Source of the DNA: Scalesia atractyloides
Taxonomy: Eukaryota; Streptophyta; Magnoliopsida; Asterales; Asteraceae
Assembly (NCBI GenBank): GCA_947069175.1
Contig: CAMTDV010000018.1
Location: 45,024,869 to 45,088,868, forward strand
Direction: 5' to 3'
DNA length: 64,000 nucleotides
Each line of letters starts with the position of its first letter. Positions within the stretch are counted from its first letter, which is position 1. The translations under genes and the position numbers were made by a program. Below are positions 9,995 through 20,283 of this stretch, piece after piece. Under the pieces are notes generated by a model, which did no database searches, was not told the origin of the DNA, and saw nothing but the letters and a program-made list of their open reading frames with translations.

Positions 9995-10613
9995 TTAGCA
10001 CTATTACAAGTTCTGTCGAACTTGTAGTAACAATGAAGAATTCTTGAGTTTATCACAAGTTCGGTCAAACTTGTGATATTTGTTTTTGAAAAAAATTGTT
10101 ATCTTCGGTCGAACTTATAACAAATCCAGCGTATCTTCGAGCAAACTTGCTAGCAGACTTCAATGAAACACAAGCAAGTTCGGGCGAACTTACTCAATAA
10201 TTCCTTTATATTACACAAGTTCGGTCGAACTTGCTATAAAATCAGTGGAAAATTGATAACTTCGAGCGAACTTGGCAAGAATTTCCTCAAAAATACATCA
10301 AGTTCGAGGGAACTTGTTAAAAAATCACTTGAAAAGTGATGTTTTAGACCAAGTTCAGTCGAACATGCTTAACAAGTTCGATCTTGATGGTTTTGCAAAA
10401 CATGGTTTTTTCAAAATATTAACATGAATTCGGTTGAATATGGTCTCCAATCTTTCAAGGGTTTATCTTTGTTGTATTTTACATGATATACTCAAATTTG
10501 AAAAGATTTTGACTGTGAATTCTTCATTTTATGTTCAAAAGTTAAGAAAAATAGAAGAGTGAAGATGAAATAGAAGTGATCTTGTCTTGATACTATCAAA
10601 TCAGGCTGTTCTA
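9995..10613 (-). other. Leader of element A with decayed palindrome array
   Basis: No gene. Between primer site and gag there are at least six recognisable copies of CAAGTTCG-NN-CGAACTTG: 10007-10024, 10056-10073, 10175-10192, 10216-10233 (exact), 10299-10316 and 10350-10367, plus several half sites. Copies that differ often do so at the CpG positions. Confidence 0.8.
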
Positions 10614-10625
10614 GCTCTGATACCA
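10614..10625 (-). promoter_or_regulatory. Primer binding site, initiator Met-tRNA (element A)
   Basis: The minus strand reads TGGTATCAGAGC, complementary to the 3' end of plant initiator methionine tRNA, two bases inside the 5' LTR. It primes minus-strand DNA synthesis. Confidence 0.88.
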
Positions 10626-10627
10626 CT

Positions 10628-10982
10628 TGTAGGACTGATCCTTGATGCTAAGGAACCTAAATGTGATATCTAACGTCCATAATAGCGAAAATATTACGTC
10701 GTGTTTACCAATAGACAAGATTTAATCAGTTAATCGTCAGTTTTATTGATCAACGTTCAGGTTACAAACTAACAGAGCTTCGCCTCTACAATGCCAAAGT
10801 TCCAAATGAGGATCACAAGCTAGGTATTTATAGGCAAGCAAGTTCGCCCGAACATGCATACATGAGACACACATGGGCGAACTTGGCTAAGCTAACCATA
10901 AATACTTCCTATACCTAGCCTATTCAGCTCTATACTATACAGACTCGATATAAGACTAAGACATAGACATTATGCACCAGCA
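10628..10982 (-). repeat. 5' LTR of element A (355 bp)
   Basis: On the minus strand it runs from TGCTGGTG to TCCTACA; the canonical TGTTGGTG has one change. A TATA box (complement of TATTTATA, 10825-10832) lies just downstream of a palindrome. It is about 45 bp shorter than the 401-bp copy at 1161-1561, the loss falling in the palindrome-bearing part. Confidence 0.9.
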
Positions 10983-11331
10983 TAGCAGTTTTCTATCATT
11001 TCTCAAAACAGGTGTCAGATGGAGAGCAAAAGCATTTATTTAATTTTCTGGATATTCTTCCCCCCTTAAAATTTTATTTTCGAGTGTCCATTCCTTGAAA
11101 AGGAAATTTGCTGGGCACAATTTTACGATACTTAAGATTTTTTTTACCAAAATAGAGTATATACAATTTGTCAATTCAGCAAAGTTCATCTCCACTCAAG
11201 GAAATTAACCATTTCCAACCAGGTTATCAACTAGTTGAAACGAGTTTTATCAAAGGCTTTTGTGAAGATGTCGGCTTTCTGTTGCGTGGGATCACTGGCA
11301 CCACTTGAATGTAACCCTTTTCGTACGCATC
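10983..11331 (-). other. 3' noncoding end of element B
   Basis: Contains the C-terminal tail of RNase H in broken frames (about 11225-11331) and a minus-strand polypurine tract (complement of CCCCCC, 11060-11065). The 3' LTR expected next to it is missing: the sequence up to 10983 does not resemble the LTR at 18230-18698. Confidence 0.6.
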
Positions 11332-11657
11332 TCAAATCGCGTGAATACGAATCTCGATGTGTTTAGTTCTCGAGTGATGGATAGGATTCTTCACAATTCC
11401 CAGACACGCCTCGTTGTCGATGAATATAGGAGTCTTCATGAGGTTGATTCCATAATCCAGCAATTGATTTTGTATCCAAAGGACATGTGACCAACAACTA
11501 TAAGCAGCCGTGTATTCAGCTTGAGTAGTAAAGGTGGACACTGTTGTCTGATTCTTGCTTAGCCATGATATCAGATGATTTCCTAGGAATTGGCAACAAC
11601 CTGAGACAGATTTCCGATCAACCTTGCAACCTGCATGATCACTATCAGAATAAGCAA
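11332..11657 (-). pseudogene. Copia RNase H (element B)
   Basis: 11541-11332 encodes QAEYTAAYSC, PIFIDNEACLGI and HHSRTKHIEIR, the glutamate, aspartate and histidine regions of copia RNase H. The first aspartate (SDHAG) lies upstream in 11657-11600 in a different frame. Frameshift and stop make it non-functional. Confidence 0.85.
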
Positions 11658-12632
11658 TTAAATCAAAGTTACTATCTTTAGGATACCAAAGCCCAAGCTT
11701 GGCATTCCTTTCAGATAGCGGAAGATTCTTTTGACAGCTATCTCATGAGATTCTTCGGGATTCGTCTGAAAGCGTGCACAGATGCAGACTGACCACATAA
11801 TGTCAGTCCTACTTGCTATCAAGTACATCAAGGAGCCTATCATTGAACGGTAGAAGGACTTATTCACCGGCTTTCCTTGAGGATCGAGAGTTAGCTCGGT
11901 TTGAGGGGTAAACGGAGTACTTGCAGTCTTGCAGTCAGACAAGTTGTACTTGGCAAGTATATCTCTGATATATTTGGTTTGATGAATTAGAATCCCTTCC
12001 TCTCTCTGTTTCACTTCCAATCCTAAGAAAAAGGTGAGTTCGCCCATCATACTCATTTCAAACTTTGCTTTCATAACTTTCTCGAACTCCTTGCATAACG
12101 CTTCATCGGTTGATCTAAAAATGATATCGTCTACATAAATTTGAACTAACATCACATTATCTCCTATCCTTTTTGTGAAGAGAGTCATGTCTATTTTGCC
12201 TCTTGTGTAGCCACATACCAGAAGATAGGTTGACAAAGTCTCGTACCAAGCTCGAGGAGCTTGGTGAAGACCATAGAGAGCTTTGTCAAGCTTGTAGTAT
12301 CGTTTAGGAAAGTGTGGATCTTCGAAGCCAGGAGGCTGACAGACATACACTTCTTCCTTAATATCTCCACACAGATATGCACTTTTCACGTCCATTTGAA
12401 ATACCTTGAAGTTCTTGTATGATGCATATGCCAAGAATATTCTGATAGCTTCCAAACGTGCAACGGGTGCAAAAACTTCTTCGTAATCAATCCCTTCTTC
12501 TTGTCGAAACCCTTGGACAACTAATCGTGCTTTATTCTTAGTAACCACCACACGGTCATCCATTTTGTTATATAATACCCACTTTGTTCCAATCGGGAAC
12601 TTCCCGTCAGGCAAATCAACTAGTTCCCACAC
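11658..12632 (-). CDS. Copia reverse transcriptase, RVT_2 (element B)
   Basis: A 324-residue open stretch with KARLVVQGFRQEEGIDYEEVFAPV-type motifs, the first catalytic aspartate in QMDVKSAY (residue 81), YGLHQAPRAWYE, and the YVDD box at residues 166-169. It covers the complete RT and ends close to the start of RNase H. It shares domain structure with A but is clearly divergent in residues, supporting a separate lineage. Confidence 0.92.
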   Translation of the reverse strand: MWELVDLPDGKFPIGTKWVLYNKMDDRVVVTKNKARLVVQGFRQEEGIDYEEVFAPVARLEAIRIFLAYASYKNFKVFQMDVKSAYLCGDIKEEVYVCQPPGFEDPHFPKRYYKLDKALYGLHQAPRAWYETLSTYLLVCGYTRGKIDMTLFTKRIGDNVMLVQIYVDDIIFRSTDEALCKEFEKVMKAKFEMSMMGELTFFLGLEVKQREEGILIHQTKYIRDILAKYNLSDCKTASTPFTPQTELTLDPQGKPVNKSFYRSMIGSLMYLIASRTDIMWSVCICARFQTNPEESHEIAVKRIFRYLKGMPSLGFGILKIVTLI

Positions 12633-12639
12633 TTAAATT

Positions 12640-13256
12640 TCCGGAATTGAGATAGTTCTTCCTGCATCGCTTGCACCCAGCTATAGTCTTCACTTGCTTC
12701 TTCTATGTCGTAAGGTACTGATTGCGATAGGAAGGTGGCATACAATCCTTTGTTTATGATATAAGTTTGGCCACGAGTTCGTACACCATCTTCCACTTGA
12801 CCGATAACATTCTCAAGAGGATGATTCCGATTTGTCTTGTATCCTGCATTGATGTGGGTTTCAATTTGTTATGGAAGATTTGAGAAGTGTTCATTGACGT
12901 AAATGATTGGTAATCCATCTTCTTGAGTTGGTTCATTCACGTTCGTTTGTGAAGAAGAGGCATCATTTGCAGATGCATTCTCACTCGAAGTGTCACCATT
13001 TGTTTCTTCCACAGGAAGAATAGGATCGGCAGAGAAGGGAGTGAAACGAGTGGTAAAAGGAGTGAAAACAATGTCTGAAGAATCAAACAGTGGTTCTACA
13101 GGAGTGGTTTCTGCAGGTTCAGGAATAGGTTCTGGAATGTCGAAGGTGTTGAAGATGATGTCTGCATCTTAGAACCAATTAGGAGAGTTCCCAGTGTTGG
13201 CGTAATTTCCTTCTTGAAAATCCACGTAGTAAGACTCAACCACCATTTTGGTTCGT
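12640..13256 (-). pseudogene. IN-RT hinge (element B)
   Basis: Low-complexity remains in several frames, with the QTYIINKG-type segment before RT interrupted by stops (for example 12754-12936). It corresponds to the variable linker in other copia elements. No separate gene is seen. Confidence 0.6.
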
Positions 13257-13723
13257 TTATTGTAGACAGTATGCCTTTTGAGTAGATGAATAACCCATGA
13301 AATAGCACACATCACCGACTGCTTCGAACTTGATAAGATTGTCTTCAGTGTTGAGGAGTGTACACGAGCAACCAAACGGTCTAAAGAAATCTATCAGAGG
13401 CTTTCTCTTGAAAAGAAGATCGTATGTTGTTTTTCCATGAGGTTTGACGATGAGAACACGATTTAAGACATAGCATGTTGTATTCACTGCCTCTACCCAG
13501 AAGATGATTGGAAGCTTTGAGTCTACCAGCATGGTTCTGCAGCTTCGATAAGTGTCCTGTTTTTTCGTTCAGCTACGCCTTTTTGCTGAGGAGTTCTTGC
13601 TGCACTGTACTGAAGTCGAATCCTTTCTTCTTCACAGAATGAGATAATCGATTGATTTTTGAATTCTGATCCGTTATCACTTCTGATTGATTTGACTTTC
13701 AGTTTAACGACATTCTCTATCAT
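13257..13723 (-). pseudogene. Integrase core and C-terminus (element B)
   Basis: 13723-13523 carries RSDNGSEF and GVAERKN, the second acidic residue and the glutamate of the copia integrase core; a one-base shift near 13530 moves the frame to 13532-13257 (KLPIIFWVEAVNT, FRPFGCSCTLLN). Another shift near 13720-13740 separates it from the first aspartate upstream. Confidence 0.85.
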
Positions 13724-14514
13724 AGGAATACATGTCTGAATAATTGATCCATTTTGCTCTTTGTTTCAAGAAAGTAAACCCATGAAAAGCGATAAAAGTC
13801 ATCTGTAATCACCAAGCAATAAGATCTTTTAGCTAAACTTTTAACACTAATAGGACCGAAAAGATCCATGTGCAGCAATTGCAATGGTGCTGTCATAGAA
13901 TTCACTGCTTTGGATTTGTGTGGCCTTTTATGTTGATTGCCTTGGGCGCATGCGAGACATTTTTCAAAAAAATGAAATTCTTTTAAAGGTAAACCTCTTA
14001 CGAGATTTAATTCTGAAAGTTTGTTTATACTTTTAAAGTTCACATGCCCCAGGCGCCTGTGCCAAAGCAGTGATTCTGATTCTGAGGCTTTAGAAATTAA
14101 GCAAGTCATTTTCTCATTTGTTTTGGCATTCTTCATGTTGAGCACGTAGGTGTTGTTTTGGCGAGGAGCAGTTAGCATGATCATTTCGGCGGGAACGGTG
14201 TATTCTGGTTTGAGAAAGAGACATTCCACGTCATTGAAAAGAACTAAAATTCCTTTGTCACATACTTGTGATACACTCATAAGGTTGTAACACAACTCTT
14301 GAACATAGTTCACGTTTTCCAAGGTAAGAGCCTCTGACACAACATCCCCTATACCGACAATCTTTCGACCCTTTTCATCTCCTCCAAATGATACGCAGTC
14401 AACGTCGATGAATCGGAAATTCTTTAACAGCTCCTTCAAACCCATCATATGCCTTGAGCATCTGCTATCCACGTGCCAAATGTACTCCATGAGCATTCGG
14501 AGCCATTTTTGCAA
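13720..14514 (-). CDS. Protease, GAG-pre-integrase and start of integrase (element B)
   Basis: A 264-residue open stretch. The protease motif reads VDSRCSRHMMG: the glycine of the catalytic DSG is replaced by arginine, which should abolish activity. Then follow NLMSVSQVCDKG, the zinc finger LLWHRRLGHVNF...CLACAQG and the first integrase aspartate in HMDLFGP. It ends by frameshift before the second acidic residue. Confidence 0.9.
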   Translation of the reverse strand: MQKWLRMLMEYIWHVDSRCSRHMMGLKELLKNFRFIDVDCVSFGGDEKGRKIVGIGDVVSEALTLENVNYVQELCYNLMSVSQVCDKGILVLFNDVECLFLKPEYTVPAEMIMLTAPRQNNTYVLNMKNAKTNEKMTCLISKASESESLLWHRRLGHVNFKSINKLSELNLVRGLPLKEFHFFEKCLACAQGNQHKRPHKSKAVNSMTAPLQLLHMDLFGPISVKSLAKRSYCLVITDDFYRFSWVYFLETKSKMDQLFRHVFL

Positions 14515-14550
14515 TTTATTCTATAATACAACAATAAACATATATACATG

Positions 14551-14787
14551 TTAGTTAGATATCGGAACCCAAACTTGTTTTAATTTTGGTCTATCATGAT
14601 TTTGAATATTTAGATCTTCTTTTCTTTTCCAAATACAAGATGAATTAACTATATTCTTTACTGATTTTGTAAAACTATCAAATTGCTCTCTGAAGTTTTT
14701 GACAAAATTTGTTTTTGGTTCAGGAAAATTCTTGTTTTTGCAATGATTTGCTGTATGTCCTAAATGACCACAATGAAAACATTTCAT
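14551..14787 (-). CDS. Second gag zinc knuckle (element B)
   Basis: MKCFHCGHLGHTANHC is a CCHC knuckle at the N-terminus of a 78-residue stretch that runs into the protease linker. It is the partner of the first knuckle at 16417-16458, so B, like A and E, has two knuckles separated by a long spacer. Confidence 0.8.
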   Translation of the reverse strand: MKCFHCGHLGHTANHCKNKNFPEPKTNFVKNFREQFDSFTKSVKNIVNSSCIWKRKEDLNIQNHDRPKLKQVWVPISN

Positions 14788-14793
14788 GCAGCG

Positions 14794-15952
14794 TCATTTC
14801 TTTCGTTTCGAGGATGAGGCGTTTGAAGATGATGTATAGGATGAGTTTCTTGAGTTGTGAGAGTCTTTGCTTGATTTTTCCGTGCTTGATTTGATCATTT
14901 TCTTCAATTTCTTTTCGATCCGACTCTCATCTTTGATGCTTTCATCTTCTGACTCGTATTCTGATGAGTATGATTCTAGATTCAAACATGAGTCAACTAA
15001 TCATTGATCAACACTTGAGTCTTTTTCACTGCCACTTTCTTGACTTGAGTCTTTATGATCTTTTGATACACCTGCACATGATGGTACAAACTCGGGAATT
15101 TCCTTAGTAAGGAACCTTCCGAATCTATTATTCTTGGGTGAATCACGAGCAACATTTTCATCACAAAAGACAGAATTCAAGTTCATGCATTCAACCGCTA
15201 CATTCTCGTGGCTTTGGGTCAAAGGTTTAGGCATACGCCTATTACAGTCATCCCAAATATTTAGACTAGGTTTAATACAGTCATCCATCCTAGTTAAATT
15301 ATTACATTCATCCCGAATAGATTTGTCTTTTGTTTTTTCCACAATTCCAGGCATACCAGTTAACCGTAGTATAACCGTCGCTTAAATATCCAATCCCAAT
15401 TTTTGTGCCTTCACCATCCTCATCGCACACATCTCCTTTACGCTCATTTGCATCTGCATTACTCATAGAAACATTAGTATTTTTATCATTCAAGTAATCG
15501 ACACTATGAGCAATTAAGTCAGTTTTATCAATTAAATCGTTTTCAGGATGAGGAGTTGGCATTAGTACAAAGTTTTTGCTATGGGGAGGAGGAAATATCT
15601 TTCTTTCATTTCCAAGCTTGTCTTTGTACCCAATGCCATCTTTAACGTACGTCGGTCTTTGGCTATTCTCAATATCAACCAGTGCCTTTTTTATTATGTT
15701 ACATTTATCAATGGTGAGTTGCAGTTTAGTGTTTTTGATTTCAGAATTTTCTAGCCTTTTAGCTTGATCGTTTATAATAAAATCTTTCTTAAAAATCAAC
15801 TCCTTTAAAGATTGCATTTCAGTTAAAGTTGAGTTCAACTTTCTCTGATATGCAGCTTCGATTAGTTTCATTTCTTTATTTACTCGTAAAACTTTTTCTT
15901 TTCCTCTAATAAGGTCACGGTTGATTGACTTGTAGTGAGCCACGAGGTTCAT
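14794..15952 (-). pseudogene. Gag coiled-coil spacer (element B)
   Basis: 15952-15308 encodes a Lys/Glu/Leu heptad-rich segment (214 residues, for example KEKVLRVNKEMKLIEAAYQRK) that looks like a coiled coil. 15354-15001 and 14985-14794 continue with a Ser/Asp/Glu-rich acidic stretch and a Ser-rich end. Two frame breaks separate them. Position and composition match the spacer of A, E and D, although residues do not align obviously. Confidence 0.7.
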
Positions 15953-16886
15953 ACACCGCTTTGAACACAGTTTTGCTTTGAACTCATATGGAATACTATT
16001 TACCAGTTCCTTATCCTCCTTCTCCTTTCCGACTCAGTCTTCATTGTAGATGCATGTGCCTCACCGTCTTGCTTCTTTCTGCTTTGCTATCCTCTGGAGT
16101 TTCCCTTTTTGCTTCATAATTTGATGGATTAGCAATGTTTTTCAGCCCCTTGTCAACAAAATATTCCTCTTGGGAGCAGCTGCTGATTCATTCGTAGACT
16201 TGGTTGCGGAAACTTGAATTGAAGCTTTTGGTTCTTCTGAGATTTTAGCCATCAGTGCTTTGTTTACTTCTTCTTTTGCCTCAGCTATCTCGTCTGCCCA
16301 ATCGTAATCTTCCTCAACTAGAGCCTTTGGAGCAGTGTCGGTAGCATTTGGGTTTCTTCAATGGAAATTACCCTTCAAGCAGGAGCAATTTCAGAATTAT
16401 CTTTCTTTAACAGAGGGCAATCTCTTTTGAAGTGACCGAGGTCCTTGCAATTGTAACACCGTAGCTTTGATTTGTCAAATCCAGCTTTGTCGAGGGACAA
16501 TCTTTTCCCTGTTTTGTCTTGGAACTTTTTCAAGCGAAGAGTGATCATAGCCATTTGCTATTTCAAATTCATCTCCTCCATGTCATCTGGATCCACCTGG
16601 TACATATCTTCAGCAGTGAGATAGTCTCACTTCAATTCCCCGGACATACGAGCTTCATAACTGCTTATGAAGTTATTGAACAAAGCAAAATGTCCTGTTG
16701 ATATTTTGAGTGCTTGAGCATCTGCGACCATAGAGGATTTAGACTGTGAAGATGTAGTAGAGTTTGCGGAAGCATTGTTGTGGGATGCATGAGCACTTTA
16801 AGAGCCTGAACCTCCTGAGCTTGTTGGTGCGAGAGCCATGTTCTTGGGCATACGACAGCGGCCAATTTTTTACTAGATTGATTCAT
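15953..16886 (-). pseudogene. Gag C-terminal part with CCHC 1 (element B)
   Basis: Mixed frames. The knuckle CYNCKDLGHFKRDC is encoded at 16458-16417. Upstream, remnants of a spacer include YLTAEDMYQVDPDDMEEMNLK, similar in placement to MTAEDYDQVDEEELELMDIKW of A. Stops and shifts occur near 16800, 16630 and 16560. No intact frame remains. Confidence 0.72.
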
Positions 16887-17573
16887 TTATCTCTTGATGA
16901 CGTCCATTTCAAATGCCTTCAGAGTGTTCATCAGATCTGAAAGAGTGACGGGGGTTATACTATGCAAGAATGTTCTTTTGATCATCATACATTGCAAGCT
17001 CCATTCTTTAGGAAGTGAGTCAAAGAGTTTCTTCATTAATGCATAGTTGGCAACAGGATTTCCCACTTTCTTCATCTTGGTCAGCACATTTAGAAAACGG
17101 CTGATATGATCAGAAAGACTTTCTCCTTGGATACTTCCAAACATATCATATTCCTTTTGCACCATATCTCTTTTGTTGTCCATCAATTCTTGATTTCCCT
17201 CGTAGTGCTCAATAAGTGCCAACCAAAGTTCATGAGCTGAAGTGTACTCTTCGAAAAGGTTGTTGTCTTCCTTGTTCAATGCCATAGTTAGAGCAGCATG
17301 AGCACGGTGGTCACATTGAATCAGAGCTCTATCATCATCCGTGAAGGTAGTAGGATATTCGTTTACAACCCGGACATCATCTTCTATAATCACTGGAATA
17401 TGTGGTCCAACGGTGACAGACGTCCATTGAGTGTAATCAGTGTACTCAAAGAACGCCCTGGTGCGTGTTTTCCAACTGCTAAAGTCCTCAGATCCTTTCA
17501 ACTTAGGAGGTCTATTTGCAGTTCCAGTTTCAAGTTCCGCTTGTGCGACAGTGGTCAATTGACTTAGAGACAT
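16887..17573 (-). CDS. Gag capsid region, UBN2-like (element B)
   Basis: A 228-residue open stretch beginning MSLSQLTTV, a plausible true Gag start because it follows the leader. It shows the copia Gag pattern: PPKLKGSEDFSSWKTR, ALNKEDNNLFEEYTSAHELWLALIEHYEG, MVQKEYDMF and LSDHISRFLNVLTKMKKVG. Capsid protein forms the particle and binds element RNA. It ends by a stop in the ILKAF-like helix region before the knuckle. Confidence 0.88.
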   Translation of the reverse strand: MSLSQLTTVAQAELETGTANRPPKLKGSEDFSSWKTRTRAFFEYTDYTQWTSVTVGPHIPVIIEDDVRVVNEYPTTFTDDDRALIQCDHRAHAALTMALNKEDNNLFEEYTSAHELWLALIEHYEGNQELMDNKRDMVQKEYDMFGSIQGESLSDHISRFLNVLTKMKKVGNPVANYALMKKLFDSLPKEWSLQCMMIKRTFLHSITPVTLSDLMNTLKAFEMDVIKR

Positions 17574-18213
17574 TTTGATTAACGTTTTGAAGTTAGGAAC
17601 TTGATTAGGATGTTAATTACGCCGGTAACAGTGGTAGATGCTAAGTACGCTGACCCTGACTTAAGTTCGCTGGACAAATCCTGCTTCTGCGTAAATGCTA
17701 AATCCACTAACAAACATAACACAAACAAGAGTTCTTGTTAAGTTCGCCGATCACCGTAATAAGGTCGTTGACGATCCTTATTATTGACTTCAAAGTCGCC
17801 TTCGATTAAAATCACTGATACTGTTTCGCAGAAGATCAACAAATACCCTGGTGAGTCTTTGGCGTATTTGTTAATTACGCGACCTTCAAAGACAACTGCG
17901 CTGTCTTCAAAGATATTTAGGCCAGATTTAAAGTTATCTACGCTATCTTCAAGATTAACTACGCCCAGTAGGGTTTTAACACGAACAAAAACCCTATAAT
18001 CACCCAAAAACAACTCAAAATCCATGATTCTTTGTACCAAAGTGACCCAAATGTTAGTCTAAACACTGATTAACAACAACTAAACAATTAATCACACCAA
18101 ATCAACTCATTTTAAGCCCAAAATTTTGAAAAACCATGAAACTTTGAATAACCTTTGAAAAATCTTCAAAACTTAAAAAATCTCAACAAAAATCAATCAA
18201 TCAAGAGCACAAA
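17574..18213 (-). other. Leader of element B
   Basis: No gene. AT-rich region between primer site and gag. It contains short direct repeats based on TAATTACGC and GACTTAAAG-type words but no copies of the CAAGTTCG palindrome, unlike the leaders of A, D and E. Confidence 0.6.
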
Positions 18214-18226
18214 GGCTCTGATACCA
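18214..18226 (-). promoter_or_regulatory. Primer binding site, initiator Met-tRNA (element B)
   Basis: The minus strand reads TGGTATCAGAGCC, a 13-base match to the complement of the initiator tRNA 3' end, three bases inside the LTR. Confidence 0.88.
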
Positions 18227-18229
18227 AAT

Positions 18230-18698
18230 TGTGAGTCCCAAATCAACTACGGATCACAGTGGTTTGATTGTAAACACAAACACCAACAGATTAGGTGTTT
18301 GTATGTATAAAGATAAGAAAAATCAAGATAGAAGATGAAGATTCTTGTTTTGGTAGAAACTACAAGTGTTGTATGATGAATCCCAATTAGTGAAACGATT
18401 TAAGCACCTGGATATACGGATTAAGCACAAGAACAATCACAGAAATCACAACACAAGAAATCACCAAAAGTTGCTAGTCCAAGAACCTTGGAGCTAGGGT
18501 TTTCATTAAGAACATTTATATAGTTACTGACCATCCAACGTAATTAATAAATACACTAGACGATTAATTACGCTGGACAGTACAAGTATTCCTAAAATTA
18601 CATTTTCAGTCCCTGAACAATCTAAAACATTGTAAACTAACATAGAACTATCCAAAAACTAGTTTAGTCAAGTATCAACGATCTCAAAAGTTCCAACA
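18230..18698 (-). repeat. 5' LTR of element B (469 bp)
   Basis: The inner edge (TGTGAGTCCC on the plus strand) is fixed by the primer site. The outer edge is placed at CCAACA (18693-18698), giving TGTTGG...CTCACA on the minus strand. Beyond it the sequence changes to gypsy-type LTR DNA. There is no second copy in the window to confirm the outer edge. Confidence 0.7.
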
Positions 18699-19955
18699 TC
18701 TTTAATTCAAGGTTACTTTGCAATCCCATGTGAGTACATAGACCCCTCTTTTTACATATTTTGTGATGAATATGTGAGTACATAGCTCCTATCTTTTATG
18801 ATTTTCAAATATTTTGGGGTGATTCATATGTGCTAAATTGTTTTCAAGTTTTCAAATTACAAATGCTATGGTTTATATAAACACGATGATTTCAATAATG
18901 TGAACGAACTTGTTGGTGTGTTATATACATGACACGAATGATATTCATTAGCTTTGGCCAAGCCGACCAGTAGTAAGTTATGGTACCATAGGACTAACAA
19001 TCCCGTTACCAAGTTTCCCGGTGTCTGTGGGGAAGTTTGGGGAACGGCCGAAACTGTTTACTTTAACAAAACCCTTTGGTGGTTTGTTATTGCAATTTAA
19101 AGATACCCTTTGGTGGTATAGACGAGTCAACACAGGTTTGAATGTATTCGCCAAAACAACCAAAAGTTTTCACAATTAAAACAAAGACAATTTGTTTACA
19201 CGGACGATGAACAATTGGTTTATGATACGAAGAATGGACAATTGGTATATGACATAAACAATGAACGATTGGTTTATGGTAAGTGATCTAGATAACGGAA
19301 CGGGTGTAATGTGATAGAAGCATGGTGGATACGCCGCAGGTACTTCCTATATATAAGTGCTTTTATTATATAACATTCGTGGCGTTATTTGCATCACTTG
19401 AAACAAAGGTTTTCAAACAATGACACATAACGCTTTTCAATTAAAGATATAAACCATACAAAGTTTCTTCGAGGCGATTTACAACTCGAATTTACAAAAC
19501 AAATGTTTTGGTCAAGATTCATGGCTACAAGTCTTTTTATAAACTATAACTAACTTGTTTTAGTTGGTTAGTTATAGTTTATAACTAACCAAATACCCGA
19601 TAACACGGTTTTCAATCAACGACTCTAGTAGTCGGCGAGGTATTGCAATACATATACAAGGCTATGAATTTGACACACTCACAAAACCTATATACTCGCC
19701 GGCATATTTTTGCTGACTCGTTTTCACATATGTTTCAGGAAACCAAGTTTGATGTCGATGCATGCTCACGTAGGATTGGACGCGGACTTAGTGCCTTAAA
19801 ATTTGAAAGACAAACTCCAAGACAATGTAACTATGAAATTTCAATATTCAATAAAACATAACTTTACTTACCACGTGTTGTTGGAACAATCTGTTAACGT
19901 GACTCCCTGACGTTTCTGTCGCGGTTTGTTGTTTTTACGCGGTCGGGGTGTTACA
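18699..19955 (+). repeat. Truncated gypsy-type LTR, plus orientation
   Basis: Shares ordered blocks with the reverse complement of 20303-21340: the GAGTACATAG block, TTTTCACATNTGTTTCAGGA, CTCCAAGACAATGTAA and the terminal GTTTGTTGTTTT-ACGCGGT...TGTNACA. It ends at 19955 with TTACA and is 5' truncated at 18698. It carries a possible polyadenylation signal AATAAA near 19851. Two adjacent GTGAGTACATAG copies (18730-18790) show a small internal duplication. Confidence 0.72.
19537..19584. repeat. 18-bp perfect hairpin in gypsy-type LTR
   Basis: TTATAAACTATAACTAAC (19537-19554) is the exact reverse complement of 19567-19584, with a 12-base loop. It lies in the transcribed R/U5 part of the truncated LTR. 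Confidence 0.85.
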
Positions 19956-20283
19956 ATTTGTACGAACACTCTAACCTTAGATAGAAAACTCAGGGTACAT
20001 GCACCCACCCTTCCAGATTGCATGTGTTCACATTATTAAAAACCGAACTTTGACGAGATTTTGAAAACTTTGGAAGGCATAAAGCCAAAACAAATCATCT
20101 AAGGATAGATGATTATTTTCAAAACGGATTTGTAATTTGGGAATTTGTTTTTTGTAATCACCTAAAGATAGGTGATAGTATTTTGTTTAAGAATCTAAAC
20201 ACAAGATAACTTGTGTTAGCGTCCTAGAAAGGTTATAGTCTAGGTCAAAGCATTACTAATAACCTAATTCCTTATAACCATTT
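19956..20283 (-). other. Leader of a gypsy-type element with paired hairpins
   Basis: No gene. It lies inside the primer site of the minus-strand LTR at 20303, so it is that element's leader; the rest of its body is missing. Two stem-loops of the same design occur: ATCATCT-loop-AGATGAT (20094-20113) and ATCACCT-loop-AGGTGAT (20157-20176). Confidence 0.65.

Larger units (their letters stand above)
1701..10982 (-). mobile_element. Copia element A, Sirevirus-like, 3' truncated
   Basis: Read on the minus strand: 5' LTR 10628-10982, initiator-Met primer site, palindrome-rich leader, gag with two CCHC knuckles, protease, integrase, reverse transcriptase, RNase H, then about 1 kb of noncoding DNA and only the last 40 bp of the 3' LTR (1701-1740). 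Domain order PR-IN-RT-RH is diagnostic of Ty1/copia. Compared with its close relative E it lacks the whole accessory ORF region and most of the 3' LTR. All coding regions are broken, so it is inactive. No target duplication can be read because the left end is an inverted-duplication junction. Confidence 0.9.
10983..18698 (-). mobile_element. Copia element B, 3' truncated
   Basis: Minus strand: 5' LTR 18230-18698, initiator-Met primer site, gag, coiled-coil spacer, second zinc knuckle, protease, integrase, RT, RNase H. Domain order is copia. Its LTR is unrelated in sequence to that of A, D and E, and the palindrome family is absent from its leader, so it is a separate family. No matching 3' LTR exists at its left end, where element A begins. 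Every domain has at least one break. Confidence 0.87.

Noticed and set aside
10983..11071. 3' LTR of element B next to its purine tract
   Set aside because: The sequence does not match 18230-18698 in any part, so no LTR copy can be claimed.
11305..11490. Small plus-strand frames inside pol regions (for example 11305-11490, 3591-3860, 7603-7887)
   Set aside because: They are antisense to conserved RNase H, RT and gag domains and have no features of their own.
18904..18922. TGTGAACGAACTTGTTGG as a further palindrome copy
   Set aside because: Only the right half site matches; the left half is absent, and it lies in a different LTR family.
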